The position numbers and the translations under genes were made by a program. This document shows, one piece after another, positions 1 through 8,591 of a stretch of 42,728 nucleotides of DNA. The notes beneath the pieces were generated by a model. The model saw nothing but the letters and a program-made list of their open reading frames with translations, was not told the DNA's origin and ran no database searches. This DNA comes from Verrucomicrobiota bacterium (GTDB taxonomy: Bacteria > Verrucomicrobiota > Verrucomicrobiia > Verrucomicrobiales > Akkermansiaceae): NCBI GenBank assembly GCA_004293285.1, contig RDYF01000033.1:1-42728 (forward strand), in the 5' to 3' direction. Within the stretch, counting starts at the first letter, position 1, and each line of letters opens with the position of its first letter.

Positions 1-112
1 TTTATTGTTAGACATTCGGGAATTATAGACCACTACATATGGTGTACAAGTAAAATATCAAGAAATATTTACCACTATCTAAAGTGAGGGAGCCCTGGGC
101 ATCGGCGAAACA

Positions 113-1435
113 TCATTTTCCATGCCACAAGGCGTGCCAGGCATCAAACTCCGTGGGACGAAGGCGATATCTCGCAAAATTTCCTTCATGCAATCCCGCC
201 AGAACCTCCTCCGTGACCGCTACGAATTTTTTGCGATCCGCTTCCATCACACCCTCCTCCGCCCAACGGCGCAGCAGGGCGACCGCTTCGCGACGAGAGC
301 AGCGGGCGCGTACGACGGCCGCCACTTGCTCGGCGATCGATTGACGGTATTTCACGCGAAAAGCATCCGGCTCGCCAATAGCACCACGGATCACCGTGTA
401 GCGTTGCGTCGAGCGCTCGTAAGCTTGCACAAAGACCTCGCGCAGCAAACTAACGTCATTCAGCTCATACACTGCCAACATGCCCTCCGTGTAATCCTTT
501 TCTGAAACCCCGACAAACGAGAGTGGCGAAAGATTGCGTTGAAATAGCGGTAAGTTCGCAATCAGTCGAGAAACACGCTTATTTCCATTCAAAAACGGCT
601 GCAGATACGGCATCTGTACCATCGCGAAAAAGGCTTGCTCAAATGGGTCCTGAATTTGCTGCGCCTTTGCCAAAATCAGCTCAAAACACGCCTCAATCTT
701 TGCAGGAATGGCCGTCGGTAGATAACAAGAGCGGCCAATGCCCACAGGGACCGTGCGCAGCGCGCCCTCAGCCGATGCGTCTTGCAATAAATCCGCTGTC
801 AGCAAGGCATGAAGATTGAGAATGGTGCGATGATCAAATGCCGCGATTTCAATCGACTCGAGCAAAAATTCAATCGCGGCCTTATGGTTCAAAATCATGA
901 TCGCTTCATGGCTTTGAGCGCGATCATCCGCCGCGCCTGCTTGCAGTAGCTGCTCGGTTTCCAACAGCGAGAACGTATTGCCCTCCAATCGACTCGAATT
1001 CCATGAAAGATCAATCAACAAACGTTGGCAAATGTGGCGTGCGTACGTGCCTGCCGGTTCTGCATACATGCCTGTTTTTTTGCCAATCTCATGCAAATGT
1101 TCCCGCACATTCAGCGGCAGATAAAAGCTCGCATTGGGTTGGTACGACTCCAGAAACTCCATGTGGTAGCCCACCGGCTTGCGTTCGAAAAGAGGTTTGC
1201 ACAAAAACACGCGGGGATCCTCGGTGGCCTTTGCTGGCTCCTCCCGCAGGCCTGCCGAAGGCTTTTCGCTGAGCACCCATTCTCCGTGCATGGTCAGAGC
1301 GTAGAACGAACTTCTCGTCGCGCCGTGTAAGGTGATCATGCCGACAGAGCGCAAGTATTGCAGACGATTCAGTGCCGTGCGACGCGGCAGGGCGGGGGAG
1401 AACGCAGCACCGTATTCCGGTGCCGTTAGACTCAC
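113..1435 (-). CDS. Fic-family protein with a divergent active-site loop
   Basis: Fic proteins usually transfer AMP or another nucleotide monophosphate onto a target hydroxyl through an HPFx(D/E)GNGR loop. Here the corresponding loop, around residues 274-286, reads YLQPFLNGNKRVSRL. The fold and the NxNKR-type phosphate-binding part are recognisable, but the catalytic His is replaced by Gln. The sequence up to about residue 120 is not the Fic core and may hold a winged-helix-like segment. The Fic core spans about 150-360 and is followed by a helical tail. The start shown is GTG. The frame stays open upstream past 1500 with plausible residues (KDRKWLEPFRQ) but without an ATG, so the true N-terminus is uncertain or was disturbed. 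The gene lies on the outer side of the tRNA attachment site and points away from the island, so it may be flanking host sequence. Family assignment is firm; activity is unknown. Confidence 0.85.
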   Translation of the reverse strand: MSLTAPEYGAAFSPALPRRTALNRLQYLRSVGMITLHGATRSSFYALTMHGEWVLSEKPSAGLREEPAKATEDPRVFLCKPLFERKPVGYHMEFLESYQPNASFYLPLNVREHLHEIGKKTGMYAEPAGTYARHICQRLLIDLSWNSSRLEGNTFSLLETEQLLQAGAADDRAQSHEAIMILNHKAAIEFLLESIEIAAFDHRTILNLHALLTADLLQDASAEGALRTVPVGIGRSCYLPTAIPAKIEACFELILAKAQQIQDPFEQAFFAMVQMPYLQPFLNGNKRVSRLIANLPLFQRNLSPLSFVGVSEKDYTEGMLAVYELNDVSLLREVFVQAYERSTQRYTVIRGAIGEPDAFRVKYRQSIAEQVAAVVRARCSRREAVALLRRWAEEGVMEADRKKFVAVTEEVLAGLHEGNFARYRLRPTEFDAWHALWHGK

Positions 1436-1492
1436 GGACTGGCGAAAGGGTTCGAGCCACTTGCGATCTTTCGGATTTTTCGCAGCGTGAAA

Positions 1493-1545
1493 ATGGCGCG
1501 TAATTAGGATTTTGTGTGCGAAACGAGATAATGATGGCGCGTAAT
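1493..1545. repeat. Two 12-bp direct repeats upstream of the Fic gene
   Basis: The 12-mer ATGGCGCGTAAT occurs at 1493-1504 and again at 1534-1545, 41 bp (about four helical turns) apart. It sits just upstream of the annotated Fic start. Spaced direct repeats like this could be an operator pair, but nothing shows which protein would bind them. Confidence 0.4.
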
Positions 1546-1574
1546 GGGTGCTAATAGGAGTTAGCGACCCTAAA

Positions 1575-1593
1575 CCATTTTTTCAAAAAATGG
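1575..1593. repeat. 9-bp palindrome abutting the tRNA 3' end
   Basis: CCATTTTTT and AAAAAATGG flank a single C, giving a perfect inverted repeat whose right arm includes the CCA end of the tRNA fragment. On the minus strand it lies directly downstream of the tRNA. It could be a weak terminator or part of the recombination site, but it is AT-rich and lacks a GC stem. Confidence 0.4.
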
Positions 1594-1638
1594 AGCCGCT
1601 GGACGGATTTGAACCGTCGACCTATTCATTACGAATGA
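1591..1638 (-). other. Attachment site: 3' half of tRNA-Thr(CGU)
   Basis: Read on the minus strand, this segment gives the anticodon loop TTCGTAA (anticodon CGU, bases 1631-1633), the 3' anticodon-stem arm, a five-base variable loop, a perfect T arm (GACGG, loop TTCAAAT, CCGTC), the acceptor 3' strand CAGCGGC, a U discriminator and CCA. The 5' half is absent: no GCCGCTG acceptor strand or D arm follows at the expected distance, and homology stops in the anticodon stem. A tRNA cut at the anticodon loop beside a tyrosine recombinase is the classic residual att site left by island integration. In this geometry the reconstituted full tRNA should lie at the far (right) end of the island, beyond this window. 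Confidence 0.82.
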
Positions 1639-1735
1639 TGAGAAATTTTAGTTCAAATTACTGAAAATCAACGGTTTTAGAATTTTTTAGGGCGAAAAAA
1701 CTTGGCAGTTGCCAAAATAGTTGCCAAAAACTCGC

Positions 1736-3127
1736 ATGGCCCGCCCTAAAAAAATAGTTCATTTTAAGATCCAAAAGTTCAAAAACGCCTCTGGAACGAT
1801 TTCATACCGCGTTACTGGTACCAACCCTGATGGGTCACGTGTCCGCCAGAATTTCGCAAATAAAACGGATGCGCTGAAGGAGTTGTCAGATCTGGAACTG
1901 AAAGTCGAGGGCGCGCCAGAGCGCCAGCGTTCTCTGCGGACCACCCTGAGCCAGGAAGAACTTAGCGATGCGGAATCCGCAATTCTGCAGGCGGGTGGCA
2001 TGCCTCTATCGAAAATCGTTTCCCACTATCTAGCTCTCCGCAGCCGAGCCAAGTCCAAGGGCGTGGAGTTGGATGACGCGATTCATTTTTTTGAGGTCCG
2101 CTATCGGCCGGAAACAAAAGCCATCTCGATGATGAACGCCAAAGAGGAATTTCTACAATCCCGGGATGCGCTTGCTGAAAAAACCTTCGTGAATTATGAG
2201 AGAGGGCTGAGTCAATTACTGAAACCTGACCCAAACAAGCATGTACACGCTTACACGGTTTCGGATGTCGAAGCGGTCATCAGGCGTTACAGCAACCTGA
2301 ACACCAAGAAAACCTATCGCCGCATCTTTTCCGTTTTTTTTAACTGGGCGGTTCGCCACCACTACTGCTTGGAAAACCCATGCGATCGGCTCGATAATCT
2401 GCCGCGTGACATGAGCCAGATTGCGGCGCTATCAGTCGAAGAGAGCAAGCGCTTGCTCTATGCTGCGATGAAGCTCCAAGACGGGGCGTCAGCGGCTACG
2501 GTCGCCATAGGCTTGTTCGCGGGGCTGAGGCCCAGCGAGTTACGTGACCTAAAAGCCGAAGACATCATGAAGGACAAGATCCGAGTCGCCGGGGGCAAGA
2601 TGCGCCGTAAGATCAAACGCTCAATCCCCATCCCTCCCGTGTTGCTCGCATGGCTCAATGAATTTCCATTCAAGGGTCTGCCTAAGGGCTGGGATAGCAA
2701 GTTAAAGAGGCTGAAGAAAGCGACCAAAGCCCGCAAGTGGGTGCCGGACATCATACGTCACACTTCGATCACCTTTCAGACTGAGCGTGACAAGAACGAG
2801 TCGTTCACTGCATACAACAACGGAACATCCAGTAAGATGATGGACAGCCACTACCGGGACACGATCGATGACGAAAAAACCATCGCCGAGTTCTGGAACC
2901 TGACGCCGGCAACGCTCCGTGCTAAGCCGCCGAAAGTTGACCTAGTAATCAAACGCCGCGTGGAGTGGCCTGACAAGAAGACTCTGAAGAAGTTGGTATG
3001 GCATAAACCGTTGATCCATGCAGCCAAAGATATCGGAGTGTCGAATACAGCGCTCAAAATGCACTGTGTGAAACAGGGAATCGAGTTACCCCGGCAAGGG
3101 CATTGGCAAAAGAATCCGACTCTTTGA
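1736..3127 (+). CDS. int: Tyrosine recombinase (island integrase)
   Basis: This site-specific recombinase probably drives integration at the adjacent tRNA-Thr fragment. Visible catalytic residues are Arg265 in GLRPSEL, Arg341-His342 in DIIRHTS and the nucleophile Tyr373 in SHYRD. The first His of the usual HxxR box is Asp, a substitution I would check against close relatives. A SAM-like core-binding domain occupies about residues 120-220. After the catalytic domain there is an unusual tail of about 60 residues (about 405-460) containing LVWHKPLIHAAKDIGVSNTA and ending in GHW, which looks like a helix-turn-helix. A TTG 15 bp upstream is in frame, but the ATG at 1736 (MARPKK) is the more natural start. 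No Shine-Dalgarno site is evident. The gene reads into the island. Confidence 0.88.
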   Translation: MARPKKIVHFKIQKFKNASGTISYRVTGTNPDGSRVRQNFANKTDALKELSDLELKVEGAPERQRSLRTTLSQEELSDAESAILQAGGMPLSKIVSHYLALRSRAKSKGVELDDAIHFFEVRYRPETKAISMMNAKEEFLQSRDALAEKTFVNYERGLSQLLKPDPNKHVHAYTVSDVEAVIRRYSNLNTKKTYRRIFSVFFNWAVRHHYCLENPCDRLDNLPRDMSQIAALSVEESKRLLYAAMKLQDGASAATVAIGLFAGLRPSELRDLKAEDIMKDKIRVAGGKMRRKIKRSIPIPPVLLAWLNEFPFKGLPKGWDSKLKRLKKATKARKWVPDIIRHTSITFQTERDKNESFTAYNNGTSSKMMDSHYRDTIDDEKTIAEFWNLTPATLRAKPPKVDLVIKRRVEWPDKKTLKKLVWHKPLIHAAKDIGVSNTALKMHCVKQGIELPRQGHWQKNPTL

Positions 3128-3586
3128 GGCGTAATTTTTTGAGGAAGCGATTTGACAACCTTGCGAGCTGCGGGTAGGTGTCCCTCGTCGGCACGAGACT
3201 GACACGAAGTAAGAAATTGAAGGTGCCCTGAGTGGCACGAAGACGAAAGATTATCCGCAACGATCGGCCCTGACATGATAGGCTCCGACGTCGGACTAGT
3301 GAGAACAGACAAGAGTTATTCTCTTGGCGCTGACTTGCGGCTCAATTACCCGATATGGATTCCTTAAATGGTTTACCCAGTCGGTAGCACGAGATCCGCG
3401 TACATGCGCTAACGCAGAAAACTCGTCTTTTCTGATGATCGTAGGTGATTGACATTAGTTGTCGACCATCGCACTCGGATTTTGCTCTCTCTTGCCACGT
3501 CAGTTCTAAATGCGTCACGTGCCTTTCTCCACAGCGGAGAAAATCATACCCGTTACTTATTCACACGGGTTGTCACATTTGTCGAT
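3128..3586. other. 459-bp non-coding stretch with a 12-bp palindrome
   Basis: No convincing gene is seen on either strand between the integrase and the DUF3102-like gene. The one clear element is the perfect palindrome TCCGACGTCGGA at 3284-3295, a size typical of a dimeric repressor operator. A TTGACA at 3449 resembles a -35 box, but no good -10 follows at 16-18 bp. Confidence 0.45.
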
Positions 3587-4186
3587 ATGAACAACTATAT
3601 TACCAACGTTAATACCATTACGCAAAAGCGTAACGAATCGGAATCACAAACATCAACCCCGTCTGACGACATTAAGGAGCTGCTGCAATCAGCATGCGAA
3701 CTTTTCAATAAGGTTAAGCCCATGGAGCAAACACTGCTCGCTGACCGCATTGAAATCGGCCGCATTCTTAAGAAGCTCAAAGATCTCGTTGGCCACGGCA
3801 ACTTCATGAAAAGTGTCGACGACTGGGTCAAAAGCAACATGCTCAACTTTAGCCTGAAAACGGCAGAACGTGCCATGGCCTATGCTACGCTGCATGAACA
3901 GGGCAAAATCGAAGGTGTGTCGAATTTGGCGGAAGCAGAGGAGATCCGACAGAGAGAAAAGCAGGCGAAGTCCCAATCCAAGGCTGCTAGCGAAGAATCC
4001 CAGAGCAATCAAACGTCACCACCAGCTTTGAAGTTGACCACCACTTCGGCTAAACAAAAAGCTGTCATGATGTCAAAGGCCGCGCTGAAAGAGTGTGAAA
4101 ACTACGACAAGGAGTCAAAACGCATCTTGATCGAAGAACTCATCGAAATCCTCAACAAAGAACTGGAATCATGCGACGCACAATGA
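3587..4186 (+). CDS. DUF3102-like protein of mobile elements
   Basis: The protein has 199 residues if it starts at the ATG at 3587. A TTG extension from 3449 adds 46 residues that do not look protein-like. Residues about 25-105 form a helical region with the pattern EIGRILKKLKDLVGHGNFM...SLKTAERAM, resembling the DUF3102 family carried by phages and plasmids, whose biochemical role is not established. The remainder is a low-complexity Ser/Gln/Lys linker and a C-terminal helix. The stop overlaps the next gene's ATG (ATGA at 4183-4186), so the two are translationally coupled. It may regulate or accompany replication of the element; this is inferred from context only. Confidence 0.6.
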   Translation: MNNYITNVNTITQKRNESESQTSTPSDDIKELLQSACELFNKVKPMEQTLLADRIEIGRILKKLKDLVGHGNFMKSVDDWVKSNMLNFSLKTAERAMAYATLHEQGKIEGVSNLAEAEEIRQREKQAKSQSKAASEESQSNQTSPPALKLTTTSAKQKAVMMSKAALKECENYDKESKRILIEELIEILNKELESCDAQ

Positions 4187-5436
4187 CACCAAAAACCCGA
4201 CGATTTTTGCTCGATCCAAAAAGCATCAAAGCTTGGAGTGACGTCTTCGTTCGTCGTAATGATGACTCCCCAGGGATTCACATCGACGAATTGGTCGCAC
4301 GCTATGTGAGCGACACAAATAGCGAGACCCTGTCTCAAGACGCAAAGTCTTCAGAGTTGTTGTATACAGCGATGAAAAAAGCGATCAAGAGCACTTGGGA
4401 TCTTGAAGTCGATGAAAACAACATCGTAAAGGGAAGCGTTTGCCTTAAGCCCATTTTTATGGGAGAAAAGATGATCCTGTCAATCCCCACCGCCACGATT
4501 CTTAATATCGCAAGCGGCTTCAACGATAAAGACCTCACAACACGTGGCTCCATCACTGGAGGCACAGCTTGCGCCTTCACTTGCGTCTATTGCTCGTCGC
4601 CGACAATGATGTCAAGAAGTATGCACACGCGCATTCTCAGGGTTCTTAACGTGAAACACTCCGAGGTAATTCTTCGCCGTTTCGAACCTGTGAAAATTCT
4701 ACGAATGCAACTGAGCGACAAAAAAGGTCTTCCTCGTTACAAAGATGACAATGGTGTCGTGATCCTCAGCCCAATCGTGGATCCGCTGGCCAACATGGAA
4801 CTTATGGAGGAATCCTTTCAGATGATCCTCGCCATCATGGAATTGACGAACTGGGACGTGCGCATCCTCACGAAGTCCATGCTCATCAAGAAACTTGCGA
4901 CGAAAATCCCTGATGAATACCGACATCGTATCATCTACGGTCTGTCCATCGGGACACTCGATGACCGCATTTCAAGAGTAGTGGAAAAACTGACTTCGCC
5001 ACCGAGGTTAAGGATGAAAGCATATCGCGAATTGCAGAGGCAGGGATTGAGAACATACTCGATGCACTGCCCCATTCTTCCTCAGTCTGACTACTCCGCA
5101 TTCGCGGAGAAACTCGCGGCTGAAATGAATTGGCAAGCCGACGAATTGGTCTGGGGAGAAGCTTTGAACCTGCGCGGCGATTCAGTCAAAAACACGATTG
5201 CTGCCCTCGAAAAAGCCGAGCTCCATGATGAAGCAAACCTCTTGGCCCGGGTATCTCGATCTCGAGTTATGTGGGAGACACAATACAATCGTCCACTTTT
5301 CGAGGCTTTGGCATCTGTGTGTCCACCAGAAAAACTCCGCTACCTCGTTTATCCAGCGCCCGAGTATCGGGACTACTGGCTCGGACTTCGCGACCGAGGT
5401 GCTGTAGTTCTCGGCGAAGAAAAGATGGACGATTAA
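4183..5436 (+). CDS. Radical SAM protein, spore-photoproduct-lyase-like
   Basis: A CxxxCxxC cluster (Cys130, Cys134 and Cys137 in CAFTCVYC) should bind the [4Fe-4S] cluster that cleaves S-adenosylmethionine to a 5'-deoxyadenosyl radical. The next segments (LSPIVDPLANMELMEES, VRILTKS, IIYGLSIGT) follow the strand order of a radical SAM barrel and resemble SplB-type proteins, which repair thymine photoproducts. The length of 417 residues fits. The ATG at 4183 is preferred over 4171 because it makes an ATGA overlap with the upstream stop. Its place between a DUF3102-like gene and a phage-type replication gene argues for a role in the mobile element, either nucleic-acid modification or repair. 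The substrate cannot be told from sequence. Confidence 0.72.
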   Translation: MTPKTRRFLLDPKSIKAWSDVFVRRNDDSPGIHIDELVARYVSDTNSETLSQDAKSSELLYTAMKKAIKSTWDLEVDENNIVKGSVCLKPIFMGEKMILSIPTATILNIASGFNDKDLTTRGSITGGTACAFTCVYCSSPTMMSRSMHTRILRVLNVKHSEVILRRFEPVKILRMQLSDKKGLPRYKDDNGVVILSPIVDPLANMELMEESFQMILAIMELTNWDVRILTKSMLIKKLATKIPDEYRHRIIYGLSIGTLDDRISRVVEKLTSPPRLRMKAYRELQRQGLRTYSMHCPILPQSDYSAFAEKLAAEMNWQADELVWGEALNLRGDSVKNTIAALEKAELHDEANLLARVSRSRVMWETQYNRPLFEALASVCPPEKLRYLVYPAPEYRDYWLGLRDRGAVVLGEEKMDD

Positions 5437-5682
5437 GACCTCTGGTTGACGTGGCATGATGCGTACCAAAAGCAGTATCAGCTTTGGAAACCAGCTGATG
5501 CTGCTGAACTGTGGACTTCCACCAAAAGAGCATGCTTCTAATCCTGCATTTTCGCCCCGTTATGAAGTGCTTGGTGCGCTAGTGCCGCCTCATTCCAATC
5601 TACACTGCCTAAAGTAATATCAACTCAACAAAATTCATTGCGCCAGCAATACCATACTAAAATCCATGCGATAACAAATCCG

Positions 5683-7119
5683 ATGAAAAATTCAAAATCT
5701 ACCAAAATTTCACCTGCTACGTATCACCTCCATAGCGTCGATACGCGTTGCCCAGAGGTAACCAGTAAAAACACAAATACACCCATGAATATCAATGAAC
5801 CAGATCTCATTTCTATCGCTAGCGATCAATTCAGCCAGCGATCAACTGCCAAGAATACCTTGATTACGATCCAGCCAGATGCTTCACGTATAATAGCGCA
5901 CTATAGTGATACTTTTGACTTATTCTTAGTGGATCAACTGAAGTTTAGGACTCGTTTAAGAATCTCACGGGCTGCTCTTGCTGCCCCATCGACCTTCGCT
6001 GGTAATAGCAATACGCGACCTAGGTCAGTACAGCCAAAGAAAAACCATTGGTCGCATGGTGGCGTTGCCGGCTTTCAAAAGAAGTTGCTCAGTTACGGAG
6101 GAGTCATCATGAACGTATCAGCGCCCGGAGCTGACGGTCTTTGCTGTGTGGATGTGACAATCAACCCATGCAAGATTCTCTACGGGCACAATGGCCGTGT
6201 CCTACGAGCTGATGAATTTCTGGATGCTCTGACCATCTATGCTTCATACGCACGTCATCTGCTGAAGGATCCAGACGATTGGTTCGATCTTATTCCTGGT
6301 ATTCGGGATGGAGGACCTGCCTACTGGACCTATATTGAAATGTTCTGCCACATCAGTGATCCAGACGGGAAGGTTTTTAGGTTAATGAGGCAGTTGCGTT
6401 GTCAAAAAATTAGGAAACGTGCGCAACATTGGAAAACCACCATCAAACTCGGCGGCAAGAGGAGCAAGACGAAGTTCTGCATCTACCGGAAAGCGATTGA
6501 AATGTACGACAGGAAAAAACTGCCGCATCATTTGCTCAGCATGTATGACGATATTCTCCGTTTCGAAGTTCGACTGAAGGATAAGCATCTTGTGGATTGC
6601 CTAGGAGACGCGAACTCAGTCGCAGAAATGGATGGCAAAAAGCAGTTGGTCAAATTTTCCCCTAATAGAATTCTTCGAGCCATTCGGTCCCTCTTCTATC
6701 ATCTGGAGAATGTCTGGCATTCTGATCAGCCAACAGCGAAGTCAAAACAGTTAGCCATGCTTGCGACCCTTATCACAAAAATTGCTGATGATCGGAGAGA
6801 GTCCAAGACATTTTTAGAGTTGATTGACCTTCTCAAGACCTACACGCTTACAAATTCAAAAAGCACCATCAAAAAAATTCGTGGCGCTGGAAAGATTGAG
6901 ATGGAGCGAAAAAGCCCCCTTGCACCCGAATCGCTATTCTCGGATGCATCATTGCGTGCACAACCTTCAATTGCCATCCATGAAATCGAACGCAAGGTAT
7001 CTTATTACAGCCAGGACATTCGTCGCCACCCTTTGCTGGAGACGGCCTATTTAGATCCGGGATACATCCCTTCTAGTAGACCCCTTCCTTCATACGCATA
7101 TAAAAACTATCAAGCATAA
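5683..7119 (+). CDS. Filamentous-phage-type replication initiator (gene II/X-like)
   Basis: Residues about 110-310 resemble the replication proteins of filamentous phages and small rolling-circle plasmids: a VDVTINPCKIL strand, then KFCIYRKAIEM and ILRFEVRLKDKHL, the last matching the conserved LRxExRL pattern of the II/X family. Such proteins nick one strand at a double-strand origin through a Tyr and recruit a helicase. The N-terminal 100 residues are Ser/Thr/Asn-rich and look disordered, and the start could be the ATG at 5683 or at 5785. It is followed after 6 bp by another gene of unknown function and then by a palindrome cluster that could hold its origin. No capsid, Zot-like or coat genes are near, so this looks like an integrative replicon or satellite rather than a full inovirus. 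Confidence 0.55.
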   Translation: MKNSKSTKISPATYHLHSVDTRCPEVTSKNTNTPMNINEPDLISIASDQFSQRSTAKNTLITIQPDASRIIAHYSDTFDLFLVDQLKFRTRLRISRAALAAPSTFAGNSNTRPRSVQPKKNHWSHGGVAGFQKKLLSYGGVIMNVSAPGADGLCCVDVTINPCKILYGHNGRVLRADEFLDALTIYASYARHLLKDPDDWFDLIPGIRDGGPAYWTYIEMFCHISDPDGKVFRLMRQLRCQKIRKRAQHWKTTIKLGGKRSKTKFCIYRKAIEMYDRKKLPHHLLSMYDDILRFEVRLKDKHLVDCLGDANSVAEMDGKKQLVKFSPNRILRAIRSLFYHLENVWHSDQPTAKSKQLAMLATLITKIADDRRESKTFLELIDLLKTYTLTNSKSTIKKIRGAGKIEMERKSPLAPESLFSDASLRAQPSIAIHEIERKVSYYSQDIRRHPLLETAYLDPGYIPSSRPLPSYAYKNYQA

Positions 7120-7125
7120 TACTTC

Positions 7126-8178
7126 ATGATCACTTCAAATCATAATAATTCGCAACCATTCATCAGCGAGATCCGTATATCCACGAATCTTTCACCCAAC
7201 CCTGAATTCGCCAAGAACCCTGAGAAGTTCGTGTATAGTAGAAATTGGGATCATATCCATTGTATGCCGCCTGAGACATCATTCACGACGGATTACAAAA
7301 GCCAAAAAAAGCTTGTGAAGCAGAAATCAAATATCGGTATCGGGCACGATAACCCGATCACCTTCTTCCTCGAAGATGATGGACGGCCCTGTATCACGAG
7401 CATCAAAATTGAGCCGCTTGAGATTTTGCAGGCAAGTTACGACAAAAATCATAATTCCTCAGATTACTTGCACGAGGCGCTTAGCATCATGCAGTCTCAA
7501 GTCACTCCGCTGCTTGAATCTTCTGTTGATGCTCAGAAAATGATCCCAAGTAGTGCTAGTAACAAAGATTGTAGCTACTTCAGCAAATTGGAAGTGAAGG
7601 CTTTTCATAAAGACATCAAAGTGCATTATTTGCACCATTTGTCTCACCCCCTGACAGGATCAGCGGAGGGCGCTACCAAAACTCGCATCCAGCTTGTCAG
7701 TCGCCCAAAAGATTTCAGTATCTTATTTAAAGACGAAAAGTGGCATGAACTTGAAAACGGTCGATTGATTCCTTGTGAGGGCATAGCTGTAACACTGACG
7801 CTCAAAAAGGCTGAGCTGGCACGGCAGTTTCCAGTTAGCGCTATCAGACGCATGGGAGCAACGAACCGCGTAGTCAATTTGACGGTTGATGACGCAAGTA
7901 ACATCTATGGTAGACTGATGTCACAGCTAGAAGGGATCTATTTGCCGTTGCCTCTCGAATGGATGACCATGGGGAAAAGGATTACCAGCGCTAAAGCTAT
8001 CGCACTTTACTCAAAAGCAACTCGCATCCCGGTTACCGAAATGATCAATTGGGATCAGGAGATCCGCAATCCATCTAAGTCCACGATCGACCGCCTTAAC
8101 AAAGACACAGCTGCAGCTCTTGCTGTTATGAAAGAAATTCCAGTGGCCCAGCTCTTTTCACCGTCCGATAAAGCTTAA
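7126..8178 (+). CDS. Hypothetical protein paired with the replication initiator
   Basis: A 350-residue soluble protein that I do not recognise. It starts with ATG 6 bp after the replication gene and is certainly in the same operon. The N-terminal half mixes strands and charged loops (PITFFLEDDGRPCITSIKIEPL). The C-terminal third (about residues 285-340) is helical, with SAKAIALYSKATRIPVTEMINW followed by a Lys/Arg-rich stretch, which could be a small DNA-binding domain of HTH type. No membrane segment, signal peptide or metal-binding cluster is seen. An accessory replication or relaxation role is possible from context only. Confidence 0.6.
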   Translation: MITSNHNNSQPFISEIRISTNLSPNPEFAKNPEKFVYSRNWDHIHCMPPETSFTTDYKSQKKLVKQKSNIGIGHDNPITFFLEDDGRPCITSIKIEPLEILQASYDKNHNSSDYLHEALSIMQSQVTPLLESSVDAQKMIPSSASNKDCSYFSKLEVKAFHKDIKVHYLHHLSHPLTGSAEGATKTRIQLVSRPKDFSILFKDEKWHELENGRLIPCEGIAVTLTLKKAELARQFPVSAIRRMGATNRVVNLTVDDASNIYGRLMSQLEGIYLPLPLEWMTMGKRITSAKAIALYSKATRIPVTEMINWDQEIRNPSKSTIDRLNKDTAAALAVMKEIPVAQLFSPSDKA

Positions 8179-8269
8179 TGGTTTTATCCAGAGCCAGAGA
8201 TTTCGAGTCAGCTTTTGAAGGTGCTATGACTTTTTATCATACGCGGTATTGAGTATGAGCGAACATACA

Positions 8270-8469
8270 GGCAGCGGTTTGCGGGGCGCAGCCCTGCAAA
8301 CCGCTGCCTTCCGGCGGTGGGCGAAGCCCCCGCCGTCCGAGCCTCCCTAAGGGCGATGGTTGGCGAAGGTTGCGCAGTTCCGGGACGCGAAGCGTAGCGA
8401 AGCAGGCCCGGAACAAGCACCGCACGCCAACCCGAAGGGGCGCGAAGCGCCCTCGCCCTTGAGGAGGCT
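8270..8469. repeat. Cluster of nested palindromes with GCGAAGC mini-hairpins
   Basis: Three structures are seen. (1) At 8270-8308, GGCAGCGGTTTGC pairs with GCAAACCGCTGCC, and GGGC/GCCC extends the stem to an apical GCA loop. (2) At 8312-8335, CGGCGG and GGGC pair with GCCC and CCGCCG around a GAA loop, with one bulged T. (3) At 8340-8469 there is a branched structure: AGCCTCC (8340) with GGAGGCT (8463), AAGGGCGA (8349) with TCGCCCTT (8453), GGTTGGCG (8358) with CGCCAACC (8425), and GTTCCGGG (8377) with CCCGGAAC (8407). Side hairpins lie at 8385-8395 and 8436-8453. The core GCGAAGC, known to form an extraordinarily stable DNA mini-hairpin, recurs four times. The cluster lies just downstream of the phage-type replication operon. 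It could be a replication origin, a packaging signal, a REP-like repeat or a structured RNA. Confidence 0.75.
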
Positions 8470-8591
8470 GCGACAAATCCAGTCGAGGTCGGTGATCAAT
8501 TGGAGGAGAATGACATACAAAGATCAAATCCGCTTTTGTGACATGACCACAGCATCAATGCTCACCACAATCCCAATGATCGCAGGCAAAG

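Noticed and set aside
3449-3586. N-terminal extension of the DUF3102-like protein from a TTG
   Set aside because: The 46 added residues are not conserved-looking, and a good ATG is present at 3587.
8237-8527. 96-codon minus-strand frame over the palindrome cluster
   Set aside because: Its residues simply reflect the hairpin repeats. The pairing structure explains the sequence better than coding does.
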